Assembly: GCA_947461205.1 (NCBI GenBank)
Contig: CANHJG010000012.1
Span: 1-61,376 of the forward strand
Origin: Opitutia bacterium
GTDB taxonomy: Bacteria > Verrucomicrobiota > Verrucomicrobiia > Opitutales > Opitutaceae
Reading direction: 5' to 3'
DNA: 61,376 nucleotides
Shown in pieces: positions 16,922 through 28,064 of this stretch. How positions within the stretch are numbered: the stretch's first letter is position 1; each line of letters begins with the position of its first letter. The translations under genes were made by a program, and so were the position numbers. The notes beneath the pieces were generated by a model. That model made no database searches. It was not told the DNA's origin and saw only the letters and a list, made by a program, of their open reading frames with translations.

Positions 16922-18097
16922 TTACTTTTTCAGCGCGGCTTTGAGGGCGGCGCCCTTGTTGGTCTTTTCCCACGGCATGCCGTGTTTGCCGAAGTGCCCG
17001 TAGTTCGTGGTCGAGCGATAAATTGGCCGAAGCAGATCCAGCTGCGCCACAATGTCCGCCGGCTTGAAGCTGAAGACTTCGCGCACGGCGGCGGTGATCT
17101 GCTCGTCGGAAACGCCGAGCAGCGAGGTGCCAAACGACTCGACGCGCACCGAAACCGGCTGCGGATGCCCGATCGCATACGCGAACTGGATCTCCGCGTG
17201 CGTCGCGAGGCCGGCGGCAACAATATTCTTGGCCACCCAGCGGCCCATATAGGCGGCCGAACGGTCAACCTTCGACGGATCCTTGCCCGAGAAGGCGCCG
17301 CCGCCGTGGCGACCCCACCCACCGTAGGTGTCGACGATGATCTTGCGGCCCGTAAGACCCGAATCACCCTGCGGACCGCCGACCACAAAGCGGCCAGTCG
17401 GATTGATGAGATACTCGGTGTTTCTGGTCAGCATCTCCGCCGGAATGACCTTCTTGATGACGTGCTCGATGAGATGTTTTTCGATCGTCGCATGCGCGAC
17501 GTCGGCGGTGTGCTGCGTCGAAATCACCACGTTCACCACCTCGACGGGCTTGTCGTTTTCATAGCGGACCGAGACCTGCGACTTCGCGTCCGGCCGAAGC
17601 CACGGCACATGGCCGGACTTGCGGACTTTGGTGAGCTCGCGACCGAGACGGTGCGCGAACATAATCGGCGTCGGCATCAGTTCTGGCGTCTCGGTGCACG
17701 CGTAACCGAACATGATGCCCTGGTCGCCCGCGCCTTGCTCGGCGGTCTTCTTCCCCTTGGCCTTCTTCGCATCCACACCCTGCGCGATGTCCGGCGACTG
17801 CTTCGTCAGATAATTGTTGATGAAAACCTGGTCGGCGTGGAACACGTCGTCGGTGTTGACGTAGCCGATATCGCGAATCGCCGCACGCACGATAGACTCG
17901 TAGTTGAGCTTCGCGCTCGTGGTGATCTCGCCGGCGAGAATCACCATGTTGGACTTCACCATGGTTTCGCAGGCGACCCGACTCGTACGATCCTGCGCAA
18001 GGCAGGCGTCCAGCACGCTGTCGGAAATCAAGTCAGCAACTTTGTCGGGATGTCCCTCGCCGACGGATTCGGAGGAGAATACGAATGATTTGGCCAT
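16922..18097 (-). CDS. metK: S-adenosylmethionine synthetase
   Basis: 391 residues, the normal MetK length. It makes SAM from methionine and ATP. Signatures: [20 protein letters not shown] at the start, [12 protein letters not shown] (here [20 protein letters not shown]), [20 protein letters not shown] and [19 protein letters not shown]. It is the first gene of the metK-ahcY pair. The upstream region (18098-18290) is shared with the divergent receiver gene; on the minus strand TTCACA and a TGATAT box about 19 bp apart are a possible promoter, but no SAM riboswitch fold could be recognised by eye. Confidence 0.97.
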   Translation of the reverse strand: MAKSFVFSSESVGEGHPDKVADLISDSVLDACLAQDRTSRVACETMVKSNMVILAGEITTSAKLNYESIVRAAIRDIGYVNTDDVFHADQVFINNYLTKQSPDIAQGVDAKKAKGKKTAEQGAGDQGIMFGYACTETPELMPTPIMFAHRLGRELTKVRKSGHVPWLRPDAKSQVSVRYENDKPVEVVNVVISTQHTADVAHATIEKHLIEHVIKKVIPAEMLTRNTEYLINPTGRFVVGGPQGDSGLTGRKIIVDTYGGWGRHGGGAFSGKDPSKVDRSAAYMGRWVAKNIVAAGLATHAEIQFAYAIGHPQPVSVRVESFGTSLLGVSDEQITAAVREVFSFKPADIVAQLDLLRPIYRSTTNYGHFGKHGMPWEKTNKGAALKAALKK

Positions 18098-18297
18098 AAG
18101 ATAAGAAGGCAGAGGAAAGGGGGGCCGCCGGGTGCCGGCAAGTTAAATATCAACGTATGCCGATCCCCTGATGTGAATTAGTTTCCAGCCTGCCGCCGCC
18201 GGATCCGGGGAGCGGCCGCGCCGCCCGCCGTTTTCTTCCCGAGCCAGCCCCAACTTCCGGTTGCAGTCCGCACCCTCCCACCCATCCTTTGCCCCGA

Positions 18298-19385
<1,088 letters not shown>

Positions 19386-19392
<7 letters not shown>

Positions 19393-20399
19393 ACCCCACC
19401 TGTGACGCCTTCCTCGGGCGGATCCGGCAGTTGCCGAAATTCGAGTACCTCCCGGAAATCACACGGCTGGCCGAACGCCACGGAGCGACGCGCGCCTTCG
19501 TGCAGTCCGGGATCGACGGAAAAATCCTCAACCAGGACGATGCCTGCCGCTCCCGGGCCGACCCGATGAACGTGGCCTACTTCGCCCCCTTCGCGTCGGC
19601 GATGACCGACGAGGCCATCGAAAAAATCCCGAGGGAGGTCGCCAAAAAAGTGAAGGCGATCAGCCGTTGTGGGCTCAACGGCGTCCTCACCGTTGCAATG
19701 GCCAGCCCCGTCGAAGCCGACCGCAGCGCGATGACGAGCAAGAAAACCAGGCTGACCTTGGAGCAGATGATGATCTCCCAGACGATCATCCCGCCCTTCC
19801 AACCCCTGATTCAAACTCCCAACGGTATCATCTTTGTGACCGGCCCCATGGGGTCCGGACGCGATTCTCGTCGGCGAAATCCGCGATCTGGAGACGGCCA
19901 AAACGCCACCGAGGCGGCGCTGACGGGCCACATCGTGTTTGCCCCGCTCCACCCCCACACCGCCCCGGAGGCCATCATGCGCCTGATCGAAATCGGCGTG
20001 GCACCCTCTACGGTCGCGCCCTCCGTGATCGACGTGCTCGCCCAACGCCTCGCCGCCCGCATTTGCGAGGGGTGCCAGGCGGCTTACGCTCCCTCGCGGG
20101 AGACCCTCCGGAAATATTTCAAGGACGAAGGGCTCACCGAGGTGTCCTTTTACCGTGGGGGCGGCTGCCAGACTTGCCGATACACCGGCTACCAGGGTCG
20201 CGTGGCCTTCCACGAACTCGTTTTGATCACCGAGGAAATCCGCACGCTCATCGCCGAGGGCCGCAGCGTGCAGGACATCAGCCGCGCCGCTGCCCAAGTC
20301 GGGCACAGGCCGCTGCGCCACGACGGGCTCAAGAAGGTTCTCTTCGGCCTGACGACCATCGAGGAGATCGACCAAAACACCTCGTTCGAATGGGCCACC
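19386..20399 (+). pseudogene. Broken GspE/PilB-type secretion or pilus ATPase
   Basis: One open frame carries the C-terminal part of a type II secretion/type IV pilus ATPase: EAALTGHIVFAPLHPHTAPE, the four-cysteine zinc segment (RICEGCQ then GGGCQTCRYTGYQGRVAFHE), and a GLKKVLFGLTTIEEI ending. Upstream of it the gene is damaged. The Walker A region ends abruptly (IIFVTGPMGSGRD, no Lys-Thr), and the Walker B region is found in a different frame at about 19850-19910 (PDAILVGEIRDLETAK), so the stretch between Walker A and B has been deleted and two frameshifts flank the scar. The N-terminal domain is also atypical. It cannot hydrolyse ATP. The frame runs on into the Hpt gene, which makes an apparent but probably accidental fusion. 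Confidence 0.75.
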
Positions 20400-20507
20400 G
20401 GATGCCTCGTCCGAGGTCCGAATCCCTCAGCCCGGGTTCATCCCCCGCCCCACCGCCGCGTTGCACGGTCCAGTTTTACCAGAAAGCTCCATCCCATCCT
20501 CGAACCC

Positions 20508-20867
20508 ATGACCGAATCTCGCGCCATCGATCCACAGGCCATTGAAATTCTCCGGTCGCTCAATCCCGACGACCATGATGAATTTTTGCGGGAGATCGCG
20601 GGCATTTTCATGGAAGACACCCCGCGCCGGATCGCCGAACTGGAACAAAGCCTCGCAGCGGCCGATCTGCCCAAGTTCACCCGGGCCGCCCACAGCATCA
20701 AGGGCAGCTCCGCCAACTTGGGCGCCATGGCGCTGGGGGCCGTGGCGGAACGCCTCGAGCAGCACGCCCGCACCAACGGCGTGAATGCCGCCGCCCCGTT
20801 CGTCGCCGAGCTCACGGCCGAGTTCGCTCGCGCCCGGGCTGAACTCACGAAACTGATCAAGCCCTAG
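20508..20867 (+). CDS. Hpt (histidine phosphotransfer) domain protein
   Basis: 119 residues from ATG 20508. It is a single Hpt domain: FLREIAGIFMEDTPRRIAEL, then the phospho-acceptor His62 in RAAHSIKGSSANLGAMAL, then a helix rich in Ala/Glu. Hpt proteins relay phosphate between receiver domains. The frame is continuous with the broken GspE-like gene, but the Hpt part has its own ATG and looks complete, so it is listed alone. The kinase at 13.9 kb and the receiver protein at 18.3 kb are possible partners. It is convergent with opgH (25 bp between stops). Confidence 0.88.
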   Translation: MTESRAIDPQAIEILRSLNPDDHDEFLREIAGIFMEDTPRRIAELEQSLAAADLPKFTRAAHSIKGSSANLGAMALGAVAERLEQHARTNGVNAAAPFVAELTAEFARARAELTKLIKP

Positions 20868-20892
20868 GTCGGACGTCGCTCCGCCCCCCAAC

Positions 20893-23043
20893 CTATCGAT
20901 ACAGCGCCGTCGTCGGCGCGTAGGTCAGCACGTTGTACTGGCGCATCGCGAGACGCCACCACTCCGCCAGCGAACCCGCCGGACAACTCCATAGTTCGCG
21001 GTGCAGCCAGATCATCGACTCGGCGTCCATCAGCAGCGCCATCTTTTCTTTGGTCGCAAATTTTGCCGGCCCCTCACGCAGGAGCCGCTCGCGCAGCTGC
21101 ACAAACCATTCCCGCGCCTCCTCGCTCGGCCGCCGCTGCCGCAGCAACGCCACGTGTAGCGCGTTGACGTAGGGATCGAGCACCGCCTGCAACAGGCCGT
21201 AGTCGGCCCGCAACGGTTCGAACGGCGGCAGATGCCGGTAACACTCGGCCAAGTTCTGGTGCAGCCGCTTCAGCTCGTAGGGCGGGGTCGTCTCTTCCGG
21301 CGTCAAGAAAATCCCCAGCCGGCGCGCCGCCCGCCCCACCCCGGCCTTGCTGAGCAAAATGGACAACGGCACCGCCAACACCAGACCCGCCAGCACCGGA
21401 CTGAGCCACCAGAAAAATGCCGGCGACAGCACAAACGCCGACACGCCCCAGACGAGCCCAAACAGCGTCTGCCCGCCGTGCGTGATGATCGCTTCGCGCC
21501 AATCCGTACCGTCGTCGTCGCTGCCGCGCTTCTGGGTCACCCACGCGACCCCTTGGCCGAGCAGCGTGAAGAGCACAAATTTCGAGTGGAACACCATGTT
21601 GATCGGCGCGAGCAACGCGGACACCAGGGTCTCCAGCAATGCGCTCAGGATCAGCCGCGCCTTGCCGCCGAATTTCTCGGTCTCCGCCCGGTCACCCAAA
21701 GTCACCACCACGCTCACGATCTTCGGCACGAAGATCAGCAGCATGGTCAACGCAAAGAGCGTCAGCGCCTCGGGCACCTGGAGATCGAACCCAAACAGCG
21801 ACGTCGTGTCGGTTACCCACCCCGGCGCCGCGGCCGCCGGCGACGCCAACACGGCGAACACATGGATCGTGCTGAGAATCATGAAGAGCAGCCAGAGCGG
21901 CGAGGACACATAGCCCATCACGCCCAGCAACAAATGGAACCGGCTCGCCGGCCGGAAGCCGCGCGTGGTGAGCAACCACGCATGCTGGATGTTACCCTGA
22001 CACCAGCGCCGGTCGCGCTTCGCCGACTCGATCAGCGTCGGCGGGCCCTCCTCGTAACTGCCGTCGATGTCGCCCGCGAGCCACACCGCCCAGCCCGCCT
22101 TGCGCATCAGCGCCGCCTCGACGAAATCGTGCGACAGAATGCGTCCGCCGAATGGCTCGCGGCCCGGGAGCTCCGGCAGCGAGCAGTGGTCGATAAAGGG
22201 CTGCACCCGCACGACCGCGTTGTGCCCCCAGAAATTCCCCTCGTGCTGCTGCCAGTAATTCAGCCCCGCCAAAAACAGCGGACTATAGAGCCGGCTCGCA
22301 AACGACTGGATCCGCGCAAACAGCGTTTCCCCGTTCACGATCCGCGGGGCCGTCTGGATCAGGCCGATCTGCGGATTCTTCTCCATCAGCCCCACAAGTT
22401 GCACCAGCGCCCTGCCCGTCATGATCGAATCGGCGTCGAGCACGATCATGTAACGGTAGCGCCGGCCCCACCGCCGCAAAAAATCGGCCACGTTGCCGGC
22501 CTTCTTGTTGATCGACTGGCGACGCTTGCGGTAAAAAATCTTGCCGAAGCCGCCCACCTGCTTGCACAGCTCGGCCCACGCGACTTCCTCCTGAATCCAC
22601 TGGTTGGGCTGGTTCGAATCGCTGAGCACGAAAAAGTCGAAATGCTCCAGCTGCTTCGTCTCCTGGACCGAGCGGAAGACGACGCGCAGCCCTTCAAAGA
22701 CGCGGCTCACGTCCTCGTTGAACGCCGGCATAACGATCGCCGTCTTGGCCAGCAGCGGCACCTCCCCCTCCGCCAACGTCGCCGTGATTCGGGAACTGTC
22801 GCCGCCCCGGTTGATCACGTAAAAACCCACCAGCGCCGTGCAAAAACCCGCCGCAATGTGGGCGAACAGGATCACGAACACCGCCAGCAGCGTGACCTCG
22901 AGCGCACTGATGCCATCGCGCCACAGCAAATCGGCCATGAACCAGGTCGCGATACTCGTCAGCCCGAAGATCGCCGAAAAGAAAAAGAACCGCCGGCGTC
23001 CCAGCCGCCGCTGGTCCATGTGTTCCGTCAGATAAAGTCGCAT
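20893..23043 (-). CDS. opgH: Osmoregulated periplasmic glucan glucosyltransferase OpgH
   Basis: 716 residues. It polymerises glucose from UDP-glucose and passes the chain across the inner membrane for osmoregulated periplasmic glucans. Signatures: TAIVMPAFNEDVSRVFEGL, the metal-binding DxD in VLDADSIMTG, HNAVVRVQPFIDHC, the catalytic Asp in ILSHDFVEAALMRKAG and RRWCQGNIQHAWLL. There are about eight membrane segments, two before the catalytic domain. It lacks the roughly 130-residue cytoplasmic N-terminal extension of the E. coli enzyme and starts almost at the first membrane segment. It is the last gene of the operon, 3 bp after the small membrane protein gene and downstream of opgG. Confidence 0.95.
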   Translation of the reverse strand: MRLYLTEHMDQRRLGRRRFFFFSAIFGLTSIATWFMADLLWRDGISALEVTLLAVFVILFAHIAAGFCTALVGFYVINRGGDSSRITATLAEGEVPLLAKTAIVMPAFNEDVSRVFEGLRVVFRSVQETKQLEHFDFFVLSDSNQPNQWIQEEVAWAELCKQVGGFGKIFYRKRRQSINKKAGNVADFLRRWGRRYRYMIVLDADSIMTGRALVQLVGLMEKNPQIGLIQTAPRIVNGETLFARIQSFASRLYSPLFLAGLNYWQQHEGNFWGHNAVVRVQPFIDHCSLPELPGREPFGGRILSHDFVEAALMRKAGWAVWLAGDIDGSYEEGPPTLIESAKRDRRWCQGNIQHAWLLTTRGFRPASRFHLLLGVMGYVSSPLWLLFMILSTIHVFAVLASPAAAAPGWVTDTTSLFGFDLQVPEALTLFALTMLLIFVPKIVSVVVTLGDRAETEKFGGKARLILSALLETLVSALLAPINMVFHSKFVLFTLLGQGVAWVTQKRGSDDDGTDWREAIITHGGQTLFGLVWGVSAFVLSPAFFWWLSPVLAGLVLAVPLSILLSKAGVGRAARRLGIFLTPEETTPPYELKRLHQNLAECYRHLPPFEPLRADYGLLQAVLDPYVNALHVALLRQRRPSEEAREWFVQLRERLLREGPAKFATKEKMALLMDAESMIWLHRELWSCPAGSLAEWWRLAMRQYNVLTYAPTTALYR

Positions 23044-23046
23044 GGC

Positions 23047-23634
23047 TCAGCGCGTCGCTTTGAAAATTCCCGCCAACGCGGCGGCAAACACGAGCCAGAG
23101 CAACAGCGCCCGCAAAATCGGCCATTTCTCGAACTGTTCCAGCGTCTCGCCCGCGGCCTCGGTGATCACCCCGAGGTCGATCGGACGGGGCGCCATATTC
23201 GACACGGCCATATCGGGGCCGGCCTGCAGCCCGCCCCGGCGCATCGCCTGCGCAAAATCAGCCGGGACATTCTGCTCGTCGAGAAACGCATAGGGCCATT
23301 TCTCCGGACCGTCCGCCAGCAGGAGCGCCACGCGGCCGTCCACCGCGATGCGTTCGTGCGGCTGGCCGCGCACGTCGAGCACGTCGGCGAACCACAGATC
23401 CATCATCGCCTCGGTTTCCTCCGCCGCGAGCGTGGTCGGCTCGATCGTCGGATTCGATTCATGCCGCCGCGCGGCGCGCTCGAGTATTTGCAGAATGAGC
23501 CGGCTTTGGTGCAACCGGTTGTGGATGCGGTGGGCGCGCAGGTAGTCCTCGACGCGCACGTAGGCGGCGTTCCACGCCTCCATCGTGCCCGTCCGAGGGC
23601 GAAATGCGCTCAGGGACTCCAGAGATACGTCCAT
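23047..23634 (-). CDS. Small membrane-anchored protein between opgG and opgH
   Basis: 195 residues from ATG 23634; a longer start at 23673 would lie inside opgG and is less likely. The first 80 residues are helical and basic (AYVRVEDYLRAHRIHNRLHQ, then LILQILERAARRHE), the middle is mixed (DLWFADVLDVRGQPHERIAV), and a single membrane segment lies near the C-terminus (WPILRALLLWLVFAAALAGI). The start lies 25 bp inside opgG and the stop is 3 bp before opgH, so translation is coupled on both sides. A role in glucan synthesis is inferred from this position only: it may replace the cytoplasmic N-terminal part that this OpgH lacks. I recognise no family. Confidence 0.8.
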   Translation of the reverse strand: MDVSLESLSAFRPRTGTMEAWNAAYVRVEDYLRAHRIHNRLHQSRLILQILERAARRHESNPTIEPTTLAAEETEAMMDLWFADVLDVRGQPHERIAVDGRVALLLADGPEKWPYAFLDEQNVPADFAQAMRRGGLQAGPDMAVSNMAPRPIDLGVITEAAGETLEQFEKWPILRALLLWLVFAAALAGIFKATR

Positions 23635-25115
23635 GTTTCCGTGAGAACATGGGGCGTCTTCTTCAAGAAACAACGCAGTTCCACCGGCCGGCCGCTGGCG
23701 TCCGGCTTGATCCCAAACCCCAGGCGCCAGGTCCCATTGTAGGGATTCTTCTGCACGGTCTGGTAGGCGAGCGTCGCCCCCGCGCCGACGCTGACTTCCG
23801 GCTCGATCGCCGGATCGGGCTTCTGTTGCCGCAAATACGGGCCGTCAAAATCGATCACGAAACGCCGCAGTTCGGGCTCGTGGGTCTGCGACTGGCCGGA
23901 CCGGGTCGAGGCCACAAACCCCGCGGGCGGCCGGATCTGGTCGGAAAACCAGTGCAGCTTGTATTCGAACTCGATCGCCTGCCCCGCCGGCGGCAGCCGC
24001 TCCGGCACCCAGAACGCGACGATGTTGTCGTTGGTCTCGTCCGCCGCCGACAACTCGGCCAGTCGGACCGACCCGCGGCCCCAGTTCCCCACGGGCTCAA
24101 CCCACGCGCTCGGCCGCAGGTGATAATGCGCCTCGAGATCCTGGTAGGACTCATAGTTCCGGTCGCGCTGGATCAGGCCAAAGCCGCGCGGATTGTCGTC
24201 GGAAAAGGCCGAGACCCGCGTCGCCTTCGGATTCGATAGCGGCCGCCAGAGCCACTCGCTCGCCCCGTTGAAAATCATCAGCCCGTCGGAATCATGCACT
24301 TCGGGCCGGAAGTCACCGTGGTTCGTGCCGGAGTTTTCGCCGTGCCAGAACATGCTCGTCAGCGGGGCGAGACCGAGGACCTTCGGGTTCTTCCGGCAAT
24401 AGACCGCGGCCTTCACCTGCATCACCGTGTCGGCGCCGGGGGCGACGGTGAAGCGATACGCTCCCGCCACACTCGCACTGTCCATCAGCGCATAGATCAC
24501 CAATTGCTTCGCGCCCGCCGCGGGCCGCTCGATCCAAAATTCCTCGAAGACGGGAAACTCCTCGCCGTCCGGCTCGGCGGTATTAACCGCCAACCCCCGC
24601 GCCGACAGCCCGTAAACCGTCTTCAAGCAAAGCGCGCGAAAGTAGCTGGCCCCGACAAACGAGACCAGCTCGTCCGCCGGCAGATTGAGACTGCCCAAGA
24701 CGCGGAAACCCGCGAAACCGACATTGCCGGGCAGACTGCCGCCCAGCTTGAGACTGCCGTAGTGGAACATCTCGCGGGAGAACTTGATCGGGCTCGGCGC
24801 GCGGCCGTTGAGTTCGAACACCTGCACCGATTTCTGATGCACAAAGCCGGGATGAAAAAATTGCAGCTGATACGGCAGCGCTTCGCGGCGCCACCATGTC
24901 TGGTCGACATTGAACGTGATCAGGCGGTACTCGTCGTAGCTGAGTTTGCGCAGCGCTTCCGGCACGGTCGTCGCCCGGGGCGCGTAGGCGCGGGCCGCCA
25001 GTAGCTTCGCGCGGAAACGCAGCGTCTCGAAATCAAATAGCTCGTCGGACGCACGGGCGGGTGCGCGCCACGCGAGCAGCAGGCAACAAGGCAGGAGCAG
25101 GGCGCGGAGTTTCAT
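23610..25115 (-). CDS. opgG: Periplasmic glucan biosynthesis protein OpgG/OpgD
   Basis: 501 residues from ATG 25115, with a signal peptide (MKLRALLLPCCLLLAWRAPA, cleavage after ARA). OpgG/OpgD act in the periplasm on the glucan backbone made by OpgH. Family features: YDEYRLITFNVDQTWWRRE, GFRVLGSLNLPADELVSFVG, GASYFRALC, FEEFWIERP, LTSMFWHGENSG, FRPEVHDSDGLMIFNGASEW and RPLSNPKATRVSAFSDDNPR. OpgG and OpgD are hard to separate; operon linkage favours OpgG. The start overlaps the UDG stop by 4 bp and the stop overlaps the next gene by 25 bp. Confidence 0.95.
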   Translation of the reverse strand: MKLRALLLPCCLLLAWRAPARASDELFDFETLRFRAKLLAARAYAPRATTVPEALRKLSYDEYRLITFNVDQTWWRREALPYQLQFFHPGFVHQKSVQVFELNGRAPSPIKFSREMFHYGSLKLGGSLPGNVGFAGFRVLGSLNLPADELVSFVGASYFRALCLKTVYGLSARGLAVNTAEPDGEEFPVFEEFWIERPAAGAKQLVIYALMDSASVAGAYRFTVAPGADTVMQVKAAVYCRKNPKVLGLAPLTSMFWHGENSGTNHGDFRPEVHDSDGLMIFNGASEWLWRPLSNPKATRVSAFSDDNPRGFGLIQRDRNYESYQDLEAHYHLRPSAWVEPVGNWGRGSVRLAELSAADETNDNIVAFWVPERLPPAGQAIEFEYKLHWFSDQIRPPAGFVASTRSGQSQTHEPELRRFVIDFDGPYLRQQKPDPAIEPEVSVGAGATLAYQTVQKNPYNGTWRLGFGIKPDASGRPVELRCFLKKTPHVLTETWTYLWSP

Positions 25116-26062
25116 TTGTCCAAGAAAAAGGTGCGTTGCTTGTCCGAGATCGGCAGAGCGCCGCGCTCCATGACCTTGAGCAGATCTTCCCACACGAGAC
25201 GTTTCTTCCGGTTGTCGACCGGCGGACGCAGCAAATAACTCGGGTGGTAGGTGACCATCAGCGGTTTTCCGCCGAAGTCATGCCAGCGCCCGCGCACATC
25301 GCCCAGCGCCTTGAACGCATCAGCGCCCAGCAGGCCGTGCGCCGCGGTCGCGCCGAGGGCGACGAGCAGATCGGGATTCACCACGTCGATCTGGGCGCGC
25401 AAATAAGGGAGGCAGTAACGCATTTCCGCCTCCGTCGGCGGCCGGTTCCCGCTCTGCGCCTCGCCGGGAGGCGTCGGCAGCTCGGGCCGCCAGTTCATGA
25501 TGTTGCCGATGTAAATCTCCGCCCGCTTCAGCCCCATCGCCAAGATCATTTTGGTGAGCAACTCGCCCGCCGGCCCGACAAACGGTTCGCCTTGGATTTC
25601 CTCTTCCGCCCCCGGCGCTTCGCCGACCAACATGATCTTCGCCTCGACGCTGCCGACGCCGAGCACGATTTTCTTGCCGGGGCGCACGTGCGCTTTGCAC
25701 GTCGCGTCGTTACGCACGAGTTCGAGCAGCGCGTTCCACCTCGTCTGCTTGTCGCCCGCGGGCAAGGTCACGGTCGGCGGTGGCGGGAGCACTTCACCCA
25801 CGGGTTTCGGGGCGGGCTTCGGAGTGTAAACCGGCGCCGGCGGCTGGTAGGCCTTGAGGGGAGCGGTCGCCGCTCGCGGGGCAGAAACCACCGCGGCCGG
25901 CTCCGGCGTGTCGGCCGGTGCGGGCGCGACCAGCCCGCGGGCGCGCGCCTGCACGATGCGCCGCAAAGCGGCGACACTCTCGTCCGACACCGCAACCGTC
26001 TTCACGCCGGCCGTCTTCAGGCGGCGGAGCTCGTCGGTCAGAGCCTGGAGGGCGGTGCGCAT
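25112..26062 (-). CDS. Uracil-DNA glycosylase family protein (type 4/5-like) with atypical cysteine set
   Basis: 316 residues. Residues 1-105 are a helical start and a long Pro/Ala-rich linker. The glycosylase domain follows: motif A GEAPGAEEEIQGEPFVGPAG (147-166), IYIGNIMNWRP, and motif B in VTYHPSYLLR. Type 4 enzymes bind a 4Fe-4S cluster through four cysteines. Here only Cys122 and Cys217 sit at likely ligand positions: the partner of the first CxxC is His/Ala (TCKAHV) and the Cys of the 'N-x-V-K-C-R-P' motif is Trp191. It should remove uracil from DNA, but cluster binding is doubtful. The start is 9 bp after ribE and the stop overlaps the opgG start by 4 bp. Confidence 0.85.
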   Translation of the reverse strand: MRTALQALTDELRRLKTAGVKTVAVSDESVAALRRIVQARARGLVAPAPADTPEPAAVVSAPRAATAPLKAYQPPAPVYTPKPAPKPVGEVLPPPPTVTLPAGDKQTRWNALLELVRNDATCKAHVRPGKKIVLGVGSVEAKIMLVGEAPGAEEEIQGEPFVGPAGELLTKMILAMGLKRAEIYIGNIMNWRPELPTPPGEAQSGNRPPTEAEMRYCLPYLRAQIDVVNPDLLVALGATAAHGLLGADAFKALGDVRGRWHDFGGKPLMVTYHPSYLLRPPVDNRKKRLVWEDLLKVMERGALPISDKQRTFFLDK

Positions 26063-26071
26063 TGCGGCGAA

Positions 26072-26668
26072 TCAGGGCGTGCGACGCGAAAGCAGCTTCT
26101 CGACATACTTGCCGAGCATGTCGAATTCCAAGTTGACCCTCTCGCCCGCGCGCCGCCCGCACAGATTCGTCACCGCAATCGTCGTCGGAATCAGCCACAC
26201 GGCCAGGCTGTCGCCCTCGACCTCTGCGACCGTCAACGAGATCCCGTCGATCGCGATGCTGCCCTTGTGGATCACGTAGCGCCCGCTGCCGGCCGGACCA
26301 CGCACCCGCAGGAAATGGTCTTGGCCCCGCTGCTCGAAGAGTTCGATCACGCCGAGCCCGTCGATGTGACCCGTGACAAAGTGACCGCCGATTTTACCGT
26401 CAAAACGCAGGCTGCGCTCCAGATTGACCGGCGAACCGGAGGCGAGCGCCGAAAAATTCGTCAGCCGGCGGGTCTCCTCCAGCACGTCGAAATAAAAATG
26501 CCCCGCATCGAAGTGCGTCACGGTGAGGCAGCAACCGTTGACCGCGATGCTGTCGCCCAGCCCAGCGCCCGCGAGCGTCGCACCCGCGGCGATCTGCAGG
26601 CGCCAAGCGACCGCCCCCTGCGTGAAGGAAACGACGCGACCAGCTTCTTCGACAATGCCTGTGAACAT
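26072..26668 (-). CDS. ribE: Riboflavin synthase alpha subunit
   Basis: 198 residues from ATG 26668; the longer open frame upstream is antisense-like and is rejected. The protein starts MFTGIVEEAGRVVSF, the standard beginning, and has the two lumazine-binding half-domains: GDSIAVNGCCLTVT with FDVLEETRRLTNF in the first, and GGHFVTGHIDGLG with KGSIAIDGISLTVAEVEGD in the second. It joins two molecules of 6,7-dimethyl-8-ribityllumazine to make riboflavin. The other rib genes are absent from the window, and no FMN riboswitch is visible. It sits inside an operon, 8 bp after a protease-like gene and 9 bp before the UDG. Confidence 0.96.
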   Translation of the reverse strand: MFTGIVEEAGRVVSFTQGAVAWRLQIAAGATLAGAGLGDSIAVNGCCLTVTHFDAGHFYFDVLEETRRLTNFSALASGSPVNLERSLRFDGKIGGHFVTGHIDGLGVIELFEQRGQDHFLRVRGPAGSGRYVIHKGSIAIDGISLTVAEVEGDSLAVWLIPTTIAVTNLCGRRAGERVNLEFDMLGKYVEKLLSRRTP

Positions 26669-26676
26669 GGGAGGAG

Positions 26677-28064
26677 TTATTTGAGTTTGATGCGGAGCAC
26701 AGCGGTCTCGCCCCCGCGGCTCACCAGGAGGACGAACTCGGCGCGCGACAGATCGGCTTCGATTTCGGCGAGCTTGGCCGCGATCACGGCAAAATTCTTC
26801 GCCTCGGCGCCGTCGATTTCCTTGATCCAGTCCTCCTGCCGGAGGCCAGCGATGGCCGCCGGGCTGCTGGGTTTGACGAAATGCGCGACGACGCCCGAGG
26901 GCTCGGCCGCCTTTACCCGGCGCTCGATCGCATCGCCGTAGACAAATTCCCGGGCGGTGAAACCGAGCCGGTCGTAGTATTTCCGGTCGGCCTCGCGCAG
27001 CAGTTTCGGCTCCTCGCCGAGCACAGCTTTGAGTTCGACCCGCGCGCTGCCGCGGAGCACCGTCAGGGCAAACGTATCGCCGGGGGCACGACGTTCGATC
27101 TCCCGCTCCAGCCACAACACCACGACCCGCTCAGGCTTGAGCGGCGGGAGCGGCTTGCCGTCCAACGCGAGGATGATGTCGCGGTCCCGGAGCCCGGCTT
27201 TTTCCGCCGGACTGCCCTCGAGCACCTCGCTGACCACGGCGCCGGACTGCGCCTCAAGTTTCAAGAATTTGGCCACCTCACGGTCCATCGGCTCGAGGCC
27301 GTAGGCGCCGAGCCACGCGAGCGGCCGGCCGGAAATATTTTTTGGGATGCGCCCGAGATTGGGCAGCACCTCCGCTGCCAGCAGGAACGCGCTGCTTTCC
27401 TCGACGTTGATCAACAGGACCTGGTCGCCGCGGCTCCGGCGGGAAAACTGCAGGTAACTTTGGCCGAACGACGTCGCGGCGATGCCGACGAGCGCCCCGT
27501 CGCGGTTGAAGACCGGCAGGCCCGGTCCCGCTACCTCATGCTGCGCGATCGCGGTGCGCTGCGGCAGCGACTGGATCAGCGCGACGTGGCTCTGCATCAG
27601 GTAGGGCGCGAAGTCCTCGTCTTTGTTGCGCAGGCCGATGCCCCACACCCCTTCGGCCAGGGCGGGCACCGGGGACGCCCCCTGCGCCGCGAAGACAGTG
27701 ATCGGCGTGAGCTTCGCCCGCGTCGACTCCATGGCCCGCACGAAGTGCCAGCCGGTGAACGCGTCCTGGCCAAGGTATTCGGCCGGCGTGCTCGCGGCGT
27801 CTCCGGGCACGTAGACCTTGAAGTCCTTCAACTGCCAGGTGGCCGCTCGCGGATCGATCGAGCCCGCCGGGAGGATGATTGTGCCATCGGAATCGATCAC
27901 CGTCCCCATGGAAATCGTCGGACGGCGTTCGGTCTCGGTCTCCGTCACATATTCGACCGCCACAACGCATTTGGCGCGTTCGGCCCAGAGTGCGGGCAAA
28001 TCGGCGGCGGCGCGGAGTGCGGCCGGCGCAAGGAGCAGGGCGGCGATCAACCGCAGGCGGAGCT

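Noticed and set aside
18098-18290. SAM riboswitch upstream of metK
   Set aside because: The region was inspected for a conserved SAM-type fold, but none could be recognised by eye; a covariance search would be needed.
21232-23742. 836-residue open frame on the plus strand opposite opgH
   Set aside because: Same reason: Arg/Gln/His-rich shadow of a well-supported gene.
25061-26941. 626-residue open frame on the plus strand opposite the UDG and ribE
   Set aside because: Composition of a shadow frame; antisense to two clear genes.
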